Of a stretch of DNA of 64,000 bases, positions 1-10,708 are shown piece by piece (the first letter of the stretch is position 1; each line of letters starts with the position of its first letter). The stretch is from JASFBA01 sp034433695. Lineage in GTDB: Bacteria > Chloroflexota > Chloroflexia > DTKN01. The notes beneath the pieces were generated by a model, which saw only the letters and a program-made list of their open reading frames with translations, ran no database searches and was not told the DNA's origin. The stretch covers positions 1 through 64,000 of the forward strand of contig DAOUAK010000007.1 in assembly GCA_034433695.1 (NCBI GenBank), given 5' to 3'. Both the position numbers and the translations under genes were made by a program.

Positions 1-214
1 GGTACGGCCCTGGACGCCGGGGCCGGTCGTCAAGGCGGTCTTGCAGGCCAGATTCAACGCCCGTTTGGAAAGCGGGGGTGTTCCCGCGACTGTTTCGGGC
101 CGGACTCCAGGTGTCGGGCCGAGGTGGACGGCCGGCCAACCGGAGAGCGAAACGACCGGCGCAATCCTGCCCGGGGCAGGGGAAAACGTCGGTGCGAGAT
201 GGGGGCAGACATGA
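1..214. other. Non-coding or decayed sequence at window edge
   Basis: No convincing gene is visible in these bases. The methyltransferase reading frame that follows is closed here by a TGA at 212-214, and none of the other frames translates to the upstream methyltransferase sequence one would expect. It may be a decayed part of that gene or unrelated DNA. Confidence 0.5.
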
Positions 215-501
215 CGATGTTGGACCCCATTTCAGGAAACAGACCTGGTCCTGGATTGTTTCGTCGGGTCCGGAACAACCCTGGTAGCCGCAGAGATCAC
301 CGGGCGGCGCTGGATCGGCATCGACAATTCCAGGGTAGCCATCGCGGTATGCCAGAAGCGGATGCAGGCCCTGGGGGAATTCTCCGCATACACCCTGTAC
401 AGATTGGAGGAGCGAAGTGAGATGTCCCGAACGGTCTGCCAACTGGAGAAACCCGCCTTCTCGGCCCTGTTGTTGAAAGATTTCCTCGAGTCCCTACGCC
501 C

Positions 502-505
<4 letters not shown>
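215..505 (+). pseudogene. C-terminal remnant of site-specific DNA methyltransferase
   Basis: The frame ending with TGA at 503-505 encodes about 96 residues that match the end of the N4/N6 amino-methyltransferase family. It has the SAM-binding loop segment DLVLDCFVGSGTTLVAAE followed by GRRWIGID and a helix with CQKRM. The upstream half, with the catalytic DPPY/SPPY motif, is absent because the frame is closed by a stop at 212-214 and no other frame continues the homology. The stop overlaps the uvrA start codon (ATGA, 502-505), so it was probably once a normal upstream neighbour. I read it as a degraded gene; an assembly or sequencing frameshift near 210 is the alternative. This short open frame is missed by an ATG-based gene search. 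Confidence 0.7.
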
Positions 506-3374
<2,869 letters not shown>

Positions 3375-3378
<4 letters not shown>

Positions 3379-3404
3379 CGCCCCCGCCGGTGGTGGTGTA
3401 CAAT
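3375..3404 (+). promoter_or_regulatory. Sigma-A promoter for GT2/flippase pair
   Basis: TTGACG at 3375-3380 and TACAAT at 3399-3404, spacer 18 bp. It starts within the last codons of uvrA and lies 42 bp before the TTG start of the next gene. Confidence 0.75.
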
Positions 3405-3445
3405 GCCCCCGGCGAGTGGCCGGAATCTCGCCCAAGGAGAAGCCG

Positions 3446-4336
3446 TTGGCCGAAAGTCGTGTCGCCACGCCGGAGGTGAGCGTCGTCCTTCCGGCCCATA
3501 ACGAGGCCGGCCGGGTGGGCGCCGTGGTGAAGGCCATCCGCCGGAACTATCCGGAGGCGGAGATTCTGGTGGTGGATGACGCCTCCACCGACGCCACCGC
3601 CGACGAAGCCCGGTCCGCCGGGGCCATCGTCCTCCGCCACCCCTATAACAAGGGCAATGGCGCCGCCGTCAAGACGGGCCTGCGCCAGGCCCGCGGCCGC
3701 CTGATCGTGCTGATGGACGCCGATGGCCAGCACGATCCGGACGACATTCCCCGCCTCCTGGAGCCGCTGGCGGAGTACGATCTGGTCGTCGGGGCCCGCC
3801 ACCCGGCTTCCCAGTCCTCCTTTCTGCGTCGCCTGGGCAACGGCTTCTTCAACGCCCTGGCCACGTACCTCACCGGCCGGCCCATCCCCGACCTGACCAG
3901 CGGCTTCCGCGCCGCCCGCCGGGAAGCGCTTTTAGAGTTCCTCCACCTCCTGCCCAACGGCTACTCTTACCCCACGACGACCACGCTGGCCTTTCTCAAG
4001 GCCGGCTACAGCGTGGCCTTTGTCCCGATCCGCTCGGCCCGGCGCGAGGGGGGAAAGAGCGGCATCCGCCTCCTCCGCGACGGCATCCGCTTCATCCTCA
4101 TTATCCTGCGCATCGCCACCCTCTTTTCGCCGCTCAGGGTCTTTCTGCCGGTCAGCGCCGGCCTCTTTGTCCTGAGTTGCCTTTCGGCCGGCTACACCAT
4201 CTTGACCGAGGCCCGGCTCCATATTCCCAACTCGGCCGTCCTCCTCTTCACGATGAGCGTCATCGTCTTCCTGATCGGGCTGGTCTCGGAACAGATCGCC
4301 CTGCTACGCTTCGAGCGGCGGGAGCATCGGCCGTAG
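3446..4336 (+). CDS. GT2 family glycosyltransferase with membrane tail
   Basis: This GT-A enzyme resembles dolichyl/polyprenyl-phosphate sugar synthases, which move a sugar from a nucleotide donor to a lipid phosphate on the inner face of the membrane. The 296-residue product has the GT2 opening VSVVLPAHNE, VVDDASTD, the metal-binding DADGQHD and a TSGFRAARREA acceptor loop. The C-terminal about 80 residues form two hydrophobic segments (around VFLPVSAGLFVLSCLSAG and AVLLFTMSVIVFLIGLV). I chose TTG at 3446 because it follows an AAGGAG ribosome site and lies downstream of the promoter at 3375-3404; upstream in-frame codons overlap uvrA. The following flippase-like gene starts 16 bp downstream, suggesting a common lipid-linked sugar function. 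Confidence 0.85.
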   Translation: MAESRVATPEVSVVLPAHNEAGRVGAVVKAIRRNYPEAEILVVDDASTDATADEARSAGAIVLRHPYNKGNGAAVKTGLRQARGRLIVLMDADGQHDPDDIPRLLEPLAEYDLVVGARHPASQSSFLRRLGNGFFNALATYLTGRPIPDLTSGFRAARREALLEFLHLLPNGYSYPTTTTLAFLKAGYSVAFVPIRSARREGGKSGIRLLRDGIRFILIILRIATLFSPLRVFLPVSAGLFVLSCLSAGYTILTEARLHIPNSAVLLFTMSVIVFLIGLVSEQIALLRFERREHRP

Positions 4337-4352
4337 CGACGAGGGAGGTAAC

Positions 4353-5369
4353 TTGGGCAAACGGTGGCAGCGGTGGGGTGGTCTCGCACTGCGCTGGGCC
4401 CTCCGGCTTCTCGGACCGGCCCTCCTGGTCTATATCCTCTGGAGCAACCGCGACGAACTGACCCTGGCCGGGGAAACGCTGCGTCGGGTGCAGTGGTTCC
4501 CCTTGGTGCTGGCCTTTGTGCTGGTCTTTCCCTTTGTCCTGCTCAAGGGCTGGCGCTGGCAGGTCATCCTGAAGGACCTGGGGCAGGACGTCCCCTGGAA
4601 GCGGCTTACCTTCTACTATGCCCTGGGCATCTTCCTGGGCGCCGCCGTGCCGGGGCAGGCCGGCGATTTCCTGAAAGCCTGGTACCTCAAGGAGGACGGC
4701 TATGACCTGGGGGCCGCCTTCCTGAGCACGGTGGTGGACCGGCTGTTCGATATGCTCATGATGGGCCTCCTGGCCCTGAGCGGGCTATACATCCTCCTGC
4801 GCCTGGCCTCGGCCCCGACGCTCCTCCTCGTCCTGGGCCTCATGCTGGCCGGCATCGTCCTCTTCCTGAGCCTCCTCCTGGACCGGCGCTGGCGCAACTG
4901 GTTGATCGAACGGGTGCTGCGTTATATCATCCCGGCGGCGGTGCGGCGCGTCCTGCGCGAATACAACGTCCGGGCCTACCTGGATCACTTTTTCCTGAGT
5001 TGGCGGAACGTAGCCCTGGGGACGGCCATCTCCCTCCTCTCTTTCTCTACTACTTTTTTCCGCCTGTGGCTGCTCATCCCGGCGCTGGGGAAGACGCTAC
5101 CGGTCGAAACCTTTGTCCCCACGATGGCCCTGATGGGGCTGGCCAGCCTCCTTTCGGTGGCCGGCCTGGGGACGCGGGAAAGCGTCCTCCTGGCCATCCT
5201 GGGGATACCGGCCCTGACCTACCCGGCCGTCTGGTCGCGGGGGGAAATCCTCAGCCTCTCCGCCCTGATCCTCTGCCTGGGTCTGGAAAACCTGGTGCTC
5301 GGCCTGCCGCTCTACCTCCTGCGTCCGCTGGGGAATCGGGGCGAAACCTACAGAGGGGGGACGTTCTAA
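4353..5369 (+). CDS. Flippase-like (LPG synthase TM domain) membrane protein
   Basis: A 338-residue polytopic membrane protein with about eight hydrophobic segments. It matches the UPF0104/AglD-type family (lysylphosphatidylglycerol synthase transmembrane region), with the typical segments LLKGWRWQVIL, FLGAAVPGQAGDFLKAWYL, TVVDRLFDML and SVAGLGTRESVLL. Family members lie beside GT2 enzymes and are thought to help move or polymerise lipid-linked sugars; the exact reaction is not known. The start is TTG at 4353 behind GAGGGAGG. It is co-transcribed with the GT2 gene 16 bp upstream. Its stop codon overlaps the stop of the convergent gene on the other strand by 4 bp (5366-5369). Confidence 0.85.
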   Translation: MGKRWQRWGGLALRWALRLLGPALLVYILWSNRDELTLAGETLRRVQWFPLVLAFVLVFPFVLLKGWRWQVILKDLGQDVPWKRLTFYYALGIFLGAAVPGQAGDFLKAWYLKEDGYDLGAAFLSTVVDRLFDMLMMGLLALSGLYILLRLASAPTLLLVLGLMLAGIVLFLSLLLDRRWRNWLIERVLRYIIPAAVRRVLREYNVRAYLDHFFLSWRNVALGTAISLLSFSTTFFRLWLLIPALGKTLPVETFVPTMALMGLASLLSVAGLGTRESVLLAILGIPALTYPAVWSRGEILSLSALILCLGLENLVLGLPLYLLRPLGNRGETYRGGTF

Positions 5370-6388
5370 CGTTCAACGACGGTCAGGGAATCCCCTGCCC
5401 GTCGGGCAATCTCCCGGCGCAGGCGTAGCGTGCTCCAGGGGGAAAGGGGCGGGGAGAGGAGGCGGGTCAGTTCCCGGAGCGACACCTGACGCAGGCGCTG
5501 GACGGCCCGGCGCTCCGGTCGGAGCGAGGGCAGCATCCGGAATGCGGCCAGCCGGCCACGCCAGATTTCATGCTTCCCACTCACGACTCCGTAGGCACAT
5601 GCGGCCAGGTCATAGGCCAGAATCAGGGGAGCGTAGCGCAGCCACAGGCCGGCCGGCAGGTTCAGGTACAGCACCAGCCAGCGGTTGCGGGCCAGGTAAA
5701 AGGCCTTGAAGGGAGAATCCTCCCCGCCGGTAGCCGAGTAGATGTGGCGGACGATGGCTCCAGGGGAGAGGAGGCACCTCCACCCGGCCAGCCGGGCCCG
5801 CCAGGCCAGGTCCACATCCTCCAGGTAGGCGAAGAATTCGGGACGGAAAAGCCCCACCTGCTCCAGCATGGCCCGACGCAGAAGGGCCGCCCCACCGCTG
5901 GGGCCGAAGATTTCCTGCGGTCTATCCGGCAGTTCCTCCCGCCGCCGGCCGAGCCAGAGGTCCAGCGCCACTCCATCCCACTGCATCCGGATGCCGGCCG
6001 AGGCCACAAACTCCGGCCAGCGGGCGAAGACGAGCACCCCCCCCACCATGCCCACGCGCTCGTCCTGCCCGGCCGTTTCCACGAGCGCCTCCAGAAAACG
6101 GGGTTCGGCCTGGGTATCGTTGTTCAGGAGGACGAGGAGATCTCCCCGGGCCGCCGCGATTCCGGAATTTACGCCCTCGGCAAAGCCCAGGTTGCGCGAA
6201 TGGACGAGCAGGCGCACTTTGGGAAAATGCTCGGCCACCCATTGGGGCGAGCCGTCGGTGGAGGCGTTGTCCACCAGGATGGTCTCAAAGGCGGGGAAAG
6301 TCTGCCGGGAGAGTGCTTCCAGGCAGGGGCCAAGGAAAGGCCGGCCGTTCCAGTTGACGATGATGACCGAGCAGCAGGGGGAACTCAC
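5366..6388 (-). CDS. GT2 family glycosyltransferase (rhamnosyltransferase-like)
   Basis: A cytoplasmic or membrane-associated glycosyltransferase of about 340 residues. The GT-A fold is seen in CSVIIVNWNGRPFL near the N-terminus, the LVDNASTDGS nucleotide loop, LLNNDTQAEP (the DxD-equivalent NND) and the acceptor/catalytic region ending in FAYLEDVDLAWRARLAGW. These are hallmarks of the WbbL/rhamnosyl-type GT2 group. The GTG start at 6388 overlaps the stop of the upstream M20 peptidase (GTGA), indicating translational coupling; it is the last gene of the five-gene operon starting at pfkB. The sugar and acceptor cannot be read from sequence. It ends tail to tail with the flippase-like gene. Confidence 0.85.
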   Translation of the reverse strand: MSSPCCSVIIVNWNGRPFLGPCLEALSRQTFPAFETILVDNASTDGSPQWVAEHFPKVRLLVHSRNLGFAEGVNSGIAAARGDLLVLLNNDTQAEPRFLEALVETAGQDERVGMVGGVLVFARWPEFVASAGIRMQWDGVALDLWLGRRREELPDRPQEIFGPSGGAALLRRAMLEQVGLFRPEFFAYLEDVDLAWRARLAGWRCLLSPGAIVRHIYSATGGEDSPFKAFYLARNRWLVLYLNLPAGLWLRYAPLILAYDLAACAYGVVSGKHEIWRGRLAAFRMLPSLRPERRAVQRLRQVSLRELTRLLSPPLSPWSTLRLRREIARRAGDSLTVVER

Positions 6389-7743
6389 TCCGGCAGGCCC
6401 TCCGCCAGGTGGCCCAGCAAGACGGCGACGTGGACGATGCCCCGCTCCAGGTCGCCCAGGCGCACGTTCTCGTTCGCCCCGTGAACCTGGGAACCGGGAT
6501 GGCCGATGCCCAGCCCGACCACCGGCATTCCCAATCCCTGCCCAAAGAAAAAGATCGGCCCGGAGCCGCCGGCGATGGGGAAAACGGCCGGGTTTTTCCC
6601 AAAGGCCCGTCGGGTGGCCTCCACCACGGCGCGGACGAAGGGGGCTTCGGGGGGCGTGCGGAAGGGCTGGAGCGGGGAACCCAGCACCCGAATCTGGATG
6701 TCCCCAAAACCCTCTCGGTCCAGGTAGCAGCGTAGTTGCTCCAGCACTTCCTCCGGACGCTGCCGGGGCACCAGCCGAAAGTCCAGCCGGGCCCGGGCCG
6801 TTGCCGGTATGATGGTCCGTTCGCCCTCCCCCGTGTGTCCGCCGGCCAGGCCCGAGATGTTGCAGGTGGGGGAGTAGAACTGGCAGAGGAGAAGGGTACT
6901 CCCGGACATCCCCTGCAGGAAAGACGGCACCTTCCAGGACTCCAGGTAATCCTTCTCCGGGAAAGGAAGCCGACGGGACTTGCGGATCTCCTCGTGGCCG
7001 GGGCCCTCCACCGCGTCGTAGAAGCCGTCTATGAGGATCTCCTCGTCCGGGCTTTTCAACCGGGAGAGGGCCCAGACCAACCGCCAGGCCGGGTTGGGGG
7101 CGATGGTGGCCCAGCCGGAGTGTAGTTCGGTGGTGGCGCCCCGCACCTCCAGTTCCACGCTGAGGAGTCCCTTCATCCCCAGGTAGAGGTGGGGCCGGCC
7201 GTCGCTGCTTACGCTCCCGCTTTCCCAGATGCAACCATCGGCCCGCAGGCGTTCGGCGTGGCCCAGGACGAACTCGGCCAGATGGGGGCTGCCCACTTCC
7301 TCCTCCCCTTCCACCAGGAAGCGCACCCCCACCGGGAGGCCGCCCTCCAGTTCCTGCCAGGCACGCAGGGCCCACAGGCGGGCCAGAAGCGTCCCCTTGT
7401 TGTCCACCGCCCCCCGGGCGTAGAGGCGGCGGCGGTACAGGCACGGCGCAAAGGGGGGAAAGCGCCACTCGCGCTCGTCGCCGGCCGGCTGCACATCATA
7501 GTGGTCGTAGAAGAGGACGGTCGGCCGGCCCGGAAGTAGCCGCTCGGCCACGACCACCGGCGGTCCGCCGGCAGAGAGGAGTTGCACCTCCAGTCCGCAA
7601 TCCTCCAGCGCACGGGCTACCCAGTCGGCGGCCGCCTTCAGATCTTCCGGCCGGCCGGCCATGCCGGGGATGGCACAGAGGCATCGCAGGTCTTCCACCA
7701 CCTCGGGCAGGTGTTTTCGGGCAAAATCTCGAAAGCGTTGCAT
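6385..7743 (-). CDS. M20 family metallopeptidase (dipeptidase)
   Basis: A 452-residue zinc aminoacyl-dipeptidase/deacylase of the M20 (CNDP-like) family. The metal and catalytic motifs are in order: VLFYDHYDVQP (first metal His and catalytic Asp), GAVDNKGTLLA (bridging Asp), LVEGEEEVGS (catalytic and metal Glu), a lid domain with HSGWATIAPNPAWRL, and the C-terminal HGANENV (metal His). Start is the ATG at 7743 behind AAGGAG; a longer upstream start would overlap the preceding gene without a ribosome site. It sits 27 bp after the REC gene and is coupled to the following GT2 gene by GTGA. The link to a signalling/glycosyltransferase operon is unexplained; the substrate is unknown. Confidence 0.9.
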   Translation of the reverse strand: MQRFRDFARKHLPEVVEDLRCLCAIPGMAGRPEDLKAAADWVARALEDCGLEVQLLSAGGPPVVVAERLLPGRPTVLFYDHYDVQPAGDEREWRFPPFAPCLYRRRLYARGAVDNKGTLLARLWALRAWQELEGGLPVGVRFLVEGEEEVGSPHLAEFVLGHAERLRADGCIWESGSVSSDGRPHLYLGMKGLLSVELEVRGATTELHSGWATIAPNPAWRLVWALSRLKSPDEEILIDGFYDAVEGPGHEEIRKSRRLPFPEKDYLESWKVPSFLQGMSGSTLLLCQFYSPTCNISGLAGGHTGEGERTIIPATARARLDFRLVPRQRPEEVLEQLRCYLDREGFGDIQIRVLGSPLQPFRTPPEAPFVRAVVEATRRAFGKNPAVFPIAGGSGPIFFFGQGLGMPVVGLGIGHPGSQVHGANENVRLGDLERGIVHVAVLLGHLAEGLPE

Positions 7744-7770
7744 GGCTGTGCTCCTTTCAGAACCCGGCAC

Positions 7771-8250
7771 CTAGCGGGCGGCCGGAGGGATGTCCGGCCC
7801 CTCCCTCTGACGTTCGCGCAGGCTGCGTAAAAGCTGCGTCCGGATGATCTCACGCTCACGACGGGCCCGCCGCTCCTCCGGGGTGCGATCGAGGACCATC
7901 TGCACCGTCTTCACCAGGGCTATCGGGCTGAACGGCTTGGTGATATACTCGTCGGCTCCCAGTTGCCATCCCTGGATGATGTCGGAATCCTGCACCAGGG
8001 CCGTGAGCACAACCACCGGGATATCCTGAAAAGCCTTGTTCTGGCGCAGACGACGCAAAACCTCCCAGCCGTCCAGCCCCGGGCCCAACATAATGTCCAG
8101 AATGACGAGGTCCGGCTGTTCCTCGGCCACCCGCTCAAGGGCTTCCTGGCCGCTGGTGGCGGTGATCACTTCGTGGTTTTCCAGCCGCAGGTTGACCTCG
8201 ATCAACTTGAGGATGGGGTGTTCGTCTTCAACGACCAGAATTCGGCTCAT
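7771..8250 (-). CDS. Single-domain response regulator (REC)
   Basis: A 159-residue protein with one receiver domain followed by a short basic, arginine-rich helix. The acidic pair VVEDE, the phosphoacceptor Asp in LVILDIMLGPGLDG, the Thr/Ala switch (VVLTALV) and the conserved Lys in YITKPF are all intact, so it should be phosphorylatable. There is no DNA-binding or enzymatic output domain; such stand-alone REC proteins act by protein contact or phosphorelay. The ATG at 8250 is preferred over one two codons upstream because AGGAG is 6 bp before it. It overlaps the 3' end of the REC-GGDDF-REC gene by 23 bp. No histidine kinase is found in the window. Confidence 0.92.
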   Translation of the reverse strand: MSRILVVEDEHPILKLIEVNLRLENHEVITATSGQEALERVAEEQPDLVILDIMLGPGLDGWEVLRRLRQNKAFQDIPVVVLTALVQDSDIIQGWQLGADEYITKPFSPIALVKTVQMVLDRTPEERRARREREIIRTQLLRSLRERQREGPDIPPAAR

Positions 8251-9625
8251 GTCCATCTCCTGTCGCGGATGGGGAGGGTGGGCAACGGGCGATCAGGTCC
8301 TCTACGCAGGCAGAAAACTGCTTCAGGGAGAACGGCTTCAGGAGAAAGGCATCAATATGTAGCCGGAAGGCGCGTTCCTCATCTTCGGCATCGGTGGAGA
8401 GAAGAAGGATGGGCTGGTGCCGGAGTTCCGGGATGGCCCGCAACTGTCGGCAGAGGTCCCAGGCGGAGCCGTCTTCCTGCCAGGCATCCAGGATAATGAG
8501 CGAGGGGACAGAGGAGCGGACGGAAGACAGCAGTTCGCCCCCGGTGAAATAGAGGTGCACCCGCCGGCCGGCCCGCTCCAGATGCATCCGCAGGAGTTGC
8601 AGGAGGTCTCGCTCGGCCCCGGCAATGACCACCTCGCAGGGCCATGGGCGCCCCCGTCGTTCCATCTCCGGGGACAGGGGGCGAGCGGGAGGAACGCGCC
8701 GGTCCACGACATAGGTGCTCCCCGGCATCCGCTTGGCCAGGTGTTTCATCTCCGCCGCCAGTCGGCCCATCTCGTCCAGGCTGGAAAAAGCACGGCGGAC
8801 GTTGGTCACCACGCCGATGGAGATGGTCATCAGAGGAAAGCGATGGGGCACCCCATGCCGGTCATAGCCCCGCAGATAACCCTGTTCCAGGTCGGACGGG
8901 TCGTAGAGGGCGGGGATGGCGGCATCGAAACGTTCGGTCAGGGTTTTGCAGATCGCTTCCACCTGTTCCGGCCGGGCGATAATGGCGAAATCGTCCCCAC
9001 CGATATGGCCGATGAAATCGTCCGGCGTGCCTTTCTCGGCCACCGCCTCCTGGATCAGGCGGGCCAGCAGGCGGATGGCCTCATCGCCGCGTACAAAGCC
9101 GTAGGCGTCGTTGAAAGCCTTGAAGTTGTCCATATCCACGTAAAGCAAGGCCAGAGGTGCCCCGCTCTGAAGGCGGTAACGCAACTCTTCTTCCAACAGG
9201 CGGTTGCCCGGAAGTCCGGTCAGCGGGCTGCGCACCGGAATCTCCCTGGCCCGCCGCAGGAGGGCACGGATGCGGGCCAGGAGTTCGTCCAGGTCGAAAG
9301 GTTTGGTCACATAGTCGTCGGCCCCGCTTTCAAATCCGGAGAGTTTGTCCCCCAGCGCCGAACGGGAAGTCAGCATAAGGATGGGTACGTGGCCGATGCG
9401 GGTATCGTTGCGCAGTTGCCGACAGACCTCGAAGCCGTCCATCTGCGGCATCATCACGTCTACCAGAATGACGTCCGGCACGCTCTCCTGGGCCATCGAG
9501 ATGGCTTCGGCCCCGTTCCCGGCCAGGGCTACGCGGTATCCGGCCTTCTCCAGGAAGAGGCGCAAAAGTTCCCGAACTTTCGGATCGTCGTCGGCAACGA
9601 GGATGGTGGCCTTTTCGGTTTCCAT
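8228..9625 (-). CDS. REC-GGDEF-like-REC hybrid response regulator
   Basis: A 465-residue three-domain signalling protein. Residues 1-125 are a complete receiver (ADDD, phosphoacceptor Asp56 in ILVDVMMPQMDG, Lys108 in VTKPF). Residues about 130-300 are a diguanylate-cyclase fold with LTGLPGNRL, VDMDNFKAFND and the active-site loop HIGGDDFAI, where the usual Glu of GGDEF is Asp; the upstream RxxD inhibitory site is missing. Residues about 345-455 are a second receiver whose acidic pair is replaced (AGAE) although ILDAW and LLKPF remain. Cyclase activity is therefore uncertain. Start is ATG 9625 with GGTGAG six bases upstream; a TTG at 9631 that overlaps the pfkB stop is possible. It is co-transcribed with pfkB and the REC gene. 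Confidence 0.9.
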   Translation of the reverse strand: METEKATILVADDDPKVRELLRLFLEKAGYRVALAGNGAEAISMAQESVPDVILVDVMMPQMDGFEVCRQLRNDTRIGHVPILMLTSRSALGDKLSGFESGADDYVTKPFDLDELLARIRALLRRAREIPVRSPLTGLPGNRLLEEELRYRLQSGAPLALLYVDMDNFKAFNDAYGFVRGDEAIRLLARLIQEAVAEKGTPDDFIGHIGGDDFAIIARPEQVEAICKTLTERFDAAIPALYDPSDLEQGYLRGYDRHGVPHRFPLMTISIGVVTNVRRAFSSLDEMGRLAAEMKHLAKRMPGSTYVVDRRVPPARPLSPEMERRGRPWPCEVVIAGAERDLLQLLRMHLERAGRRVHLYFTGGELLSSVRSSVPSLIILDAWQEDGSAWDLCRQLRAIPELRHQPILLLSTDAEDEERAFRLHIDAFLLKPFSLKQFSACVEDLIARCPPSPSATGDGHEPNSGR

Positions 9626-9627
9626 CT

Positions 9628-10569
9628 TCAACTCACCAACCGCTGGTAGAGCAGTTCCAGGCAGAGGTCGCTGCGCACCGTCTCCAGCGATTGGGCGGTC
9701 AACGCGGCGGCCGAGACGCCCAACCAGACCGCCTCGTCCAGGGGGAAATGGTTGACCAGGCCGTAGATGATGGCCGCGGTCTGGGCATCGGCCGCTCCGG
9801 TCGGGTCCACGACATCGGCGCGCACGGTCGGGATGTAGCCGTTTTGTTCCCGGCTGGCATAGGCCACCCCCTGCTGCCCCAGGGAGATGACCACCACCTT
9901 CACGCCGGCGGAAACGAGTTGTCGGGCAGCATCGGCCGCTTCCCGGGAGGAGGAGATGGTCAGTCCGGTCAGTGCCTCGGCCTCCACCGCTCCGGCCGTC
10001 AGGAGGTCAATATGCTCCAGATGGTCCCGGTAACGGCGGGCCAGTTCAAAGGAGACCGGATCCAGGCAAAAGGGCACTCCGTACTTCTGGGCCAGGCGCA
10101 TGGCCGTCTCGACGGCCGGCCTGGGGGTATTGGCGTCCACCACCACCATACGGGCCTGGCGGAAAAGCCGCCGGCGGTCGTAGATGTAGCGCGGAGTCAG
10201 TTCGGACAGGATGGCCGTATCGTCCACGGCAGCGGAGAGGTTTCCTTCGCCGTCGACCAGGGCCACATAGGAGGCCGTGCGTCCGTCGCGCAGGAAAAGC
10301 ACCTGGCTCACATCCACCCCGGTGCGGCCGGTATGTTTGACGACCTGATGGCCGAAGGGGTCGCGGGCCACCACCGTCAGGAGGGCGGTGCGCAATCCCA
10401 GGCGGGCCAGGTTCTCGGCGATATTGCGGGCTACCCCTCCCACGGTGATACGTACCCGGCCCGGATTGGAGGTGGACGGGTGAATCCGGCCGGCCACATG
10501 CCCCTTGATGTCCAGGCAGGCCGCCCCGATGACCACGATTTCGGGATTCCATGGGTCCATCGCCGCCAT
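9628..10569 (-). CDS. PfkB-family sugar/nucleoside kinase (PsuK-like)
   Basis: A 313-residue ribokinase-fold kinase. The N-terminal EIVVIGAACLDIKGHV, TSNPGRVRITVGGVARNIAENLARLG and the C-terminal DPTGAADAQ place it closest to pseudouridine kinases (PsuK/YeiC), which phosphorylate pseudouridine in nucleoside breakdown. The anion-hole motif is normally DTGAGD; here the third residue is Ala (GAAD), with the catalytic Asp kept. No psuG glycosidase is next to it, so the substrate stays open. It is the first gene of a five-gene operon and has its own promoter at 10581-10608. ATG 10569 follows AGGAGG closely; a second in-frame ATG at 10560 is an alternative. A decayed copy of its 5' third lies at 15922-16002. 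Confidence 0.85.
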   Translation of the reverse strand: MAAMDPWNPEIVVIGAACLDIKGHVAGRIHPSTSNPGRVRITVGGVARNIAENLARLGLRTALLTVVARDPFGHQVVKHTGRTGVDVSQVLFLRDGRTASYVALVDGEGNLSAAVDDTAILSELTPRYIYDRRRLFRQARMVVVDANTPRPAVETAMRLAQKYGVPFCLDPVSFELARRYRDHLEHIDLLTAGAVEAEALTGLTISSSREAADAARQLVSAGVKVVVISLGQQGVAYASREQNGYIPTVRADVVDPTGAADAQTAAIIYGLVNHFPLDEAVWLGVSAAALTAQSLETVRSDLCLELLYQRLVS

Positions 10570-10580
10570 CCTCCTCCTGC

Positions 10581-10608
10581 ATTATACCACAGGAAGCGCC
10601 AGACGCAA
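10581..10608 (-). promoter_or_regulatory. Promoter of pfkB operon
   Basis: On the minus strand, TTGCGT (10608-10603), a 16-bp spacer and TATAAT (10586-10581). The leader before the ATG would be only a few bases. It is back to back with the promoter at 10641-10669. Confidence 0.75.
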
Positions 10609-10640
10609 CGGCGAACGAACCCGGCATCCCCTAGCGAGGT

Positions 10641-10669
10641 TTGCGCAAGGTCCGGTGATGGTGTACAAT
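10641..10669 (+). promoter_or_regulatory. Promoter of kinase-ATPase operon
   Basis: TTGCGC at 10641-10646, a 17-bp spacer and TACAAT at 10664-10669. The same TTGCNN-17-TA(T/C)AAT pattern recurs at other genes in this window. The predicted start site near 10676 rules out the upstream in-frame start codons of the following gene. Confidence 0.75.
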
Positions 10670-10708
10670 GAATTTATCTATAGCCGTGGTTGGTGGAGGC
10701 CGGAAGCG

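Noticed and set aside
8228..9625. Certain diguanylate cyclase
   Set aside because: The active site reads GGDDF and the inhibitory site is absent, so enzymatic activity cannot be asserted from sequence.
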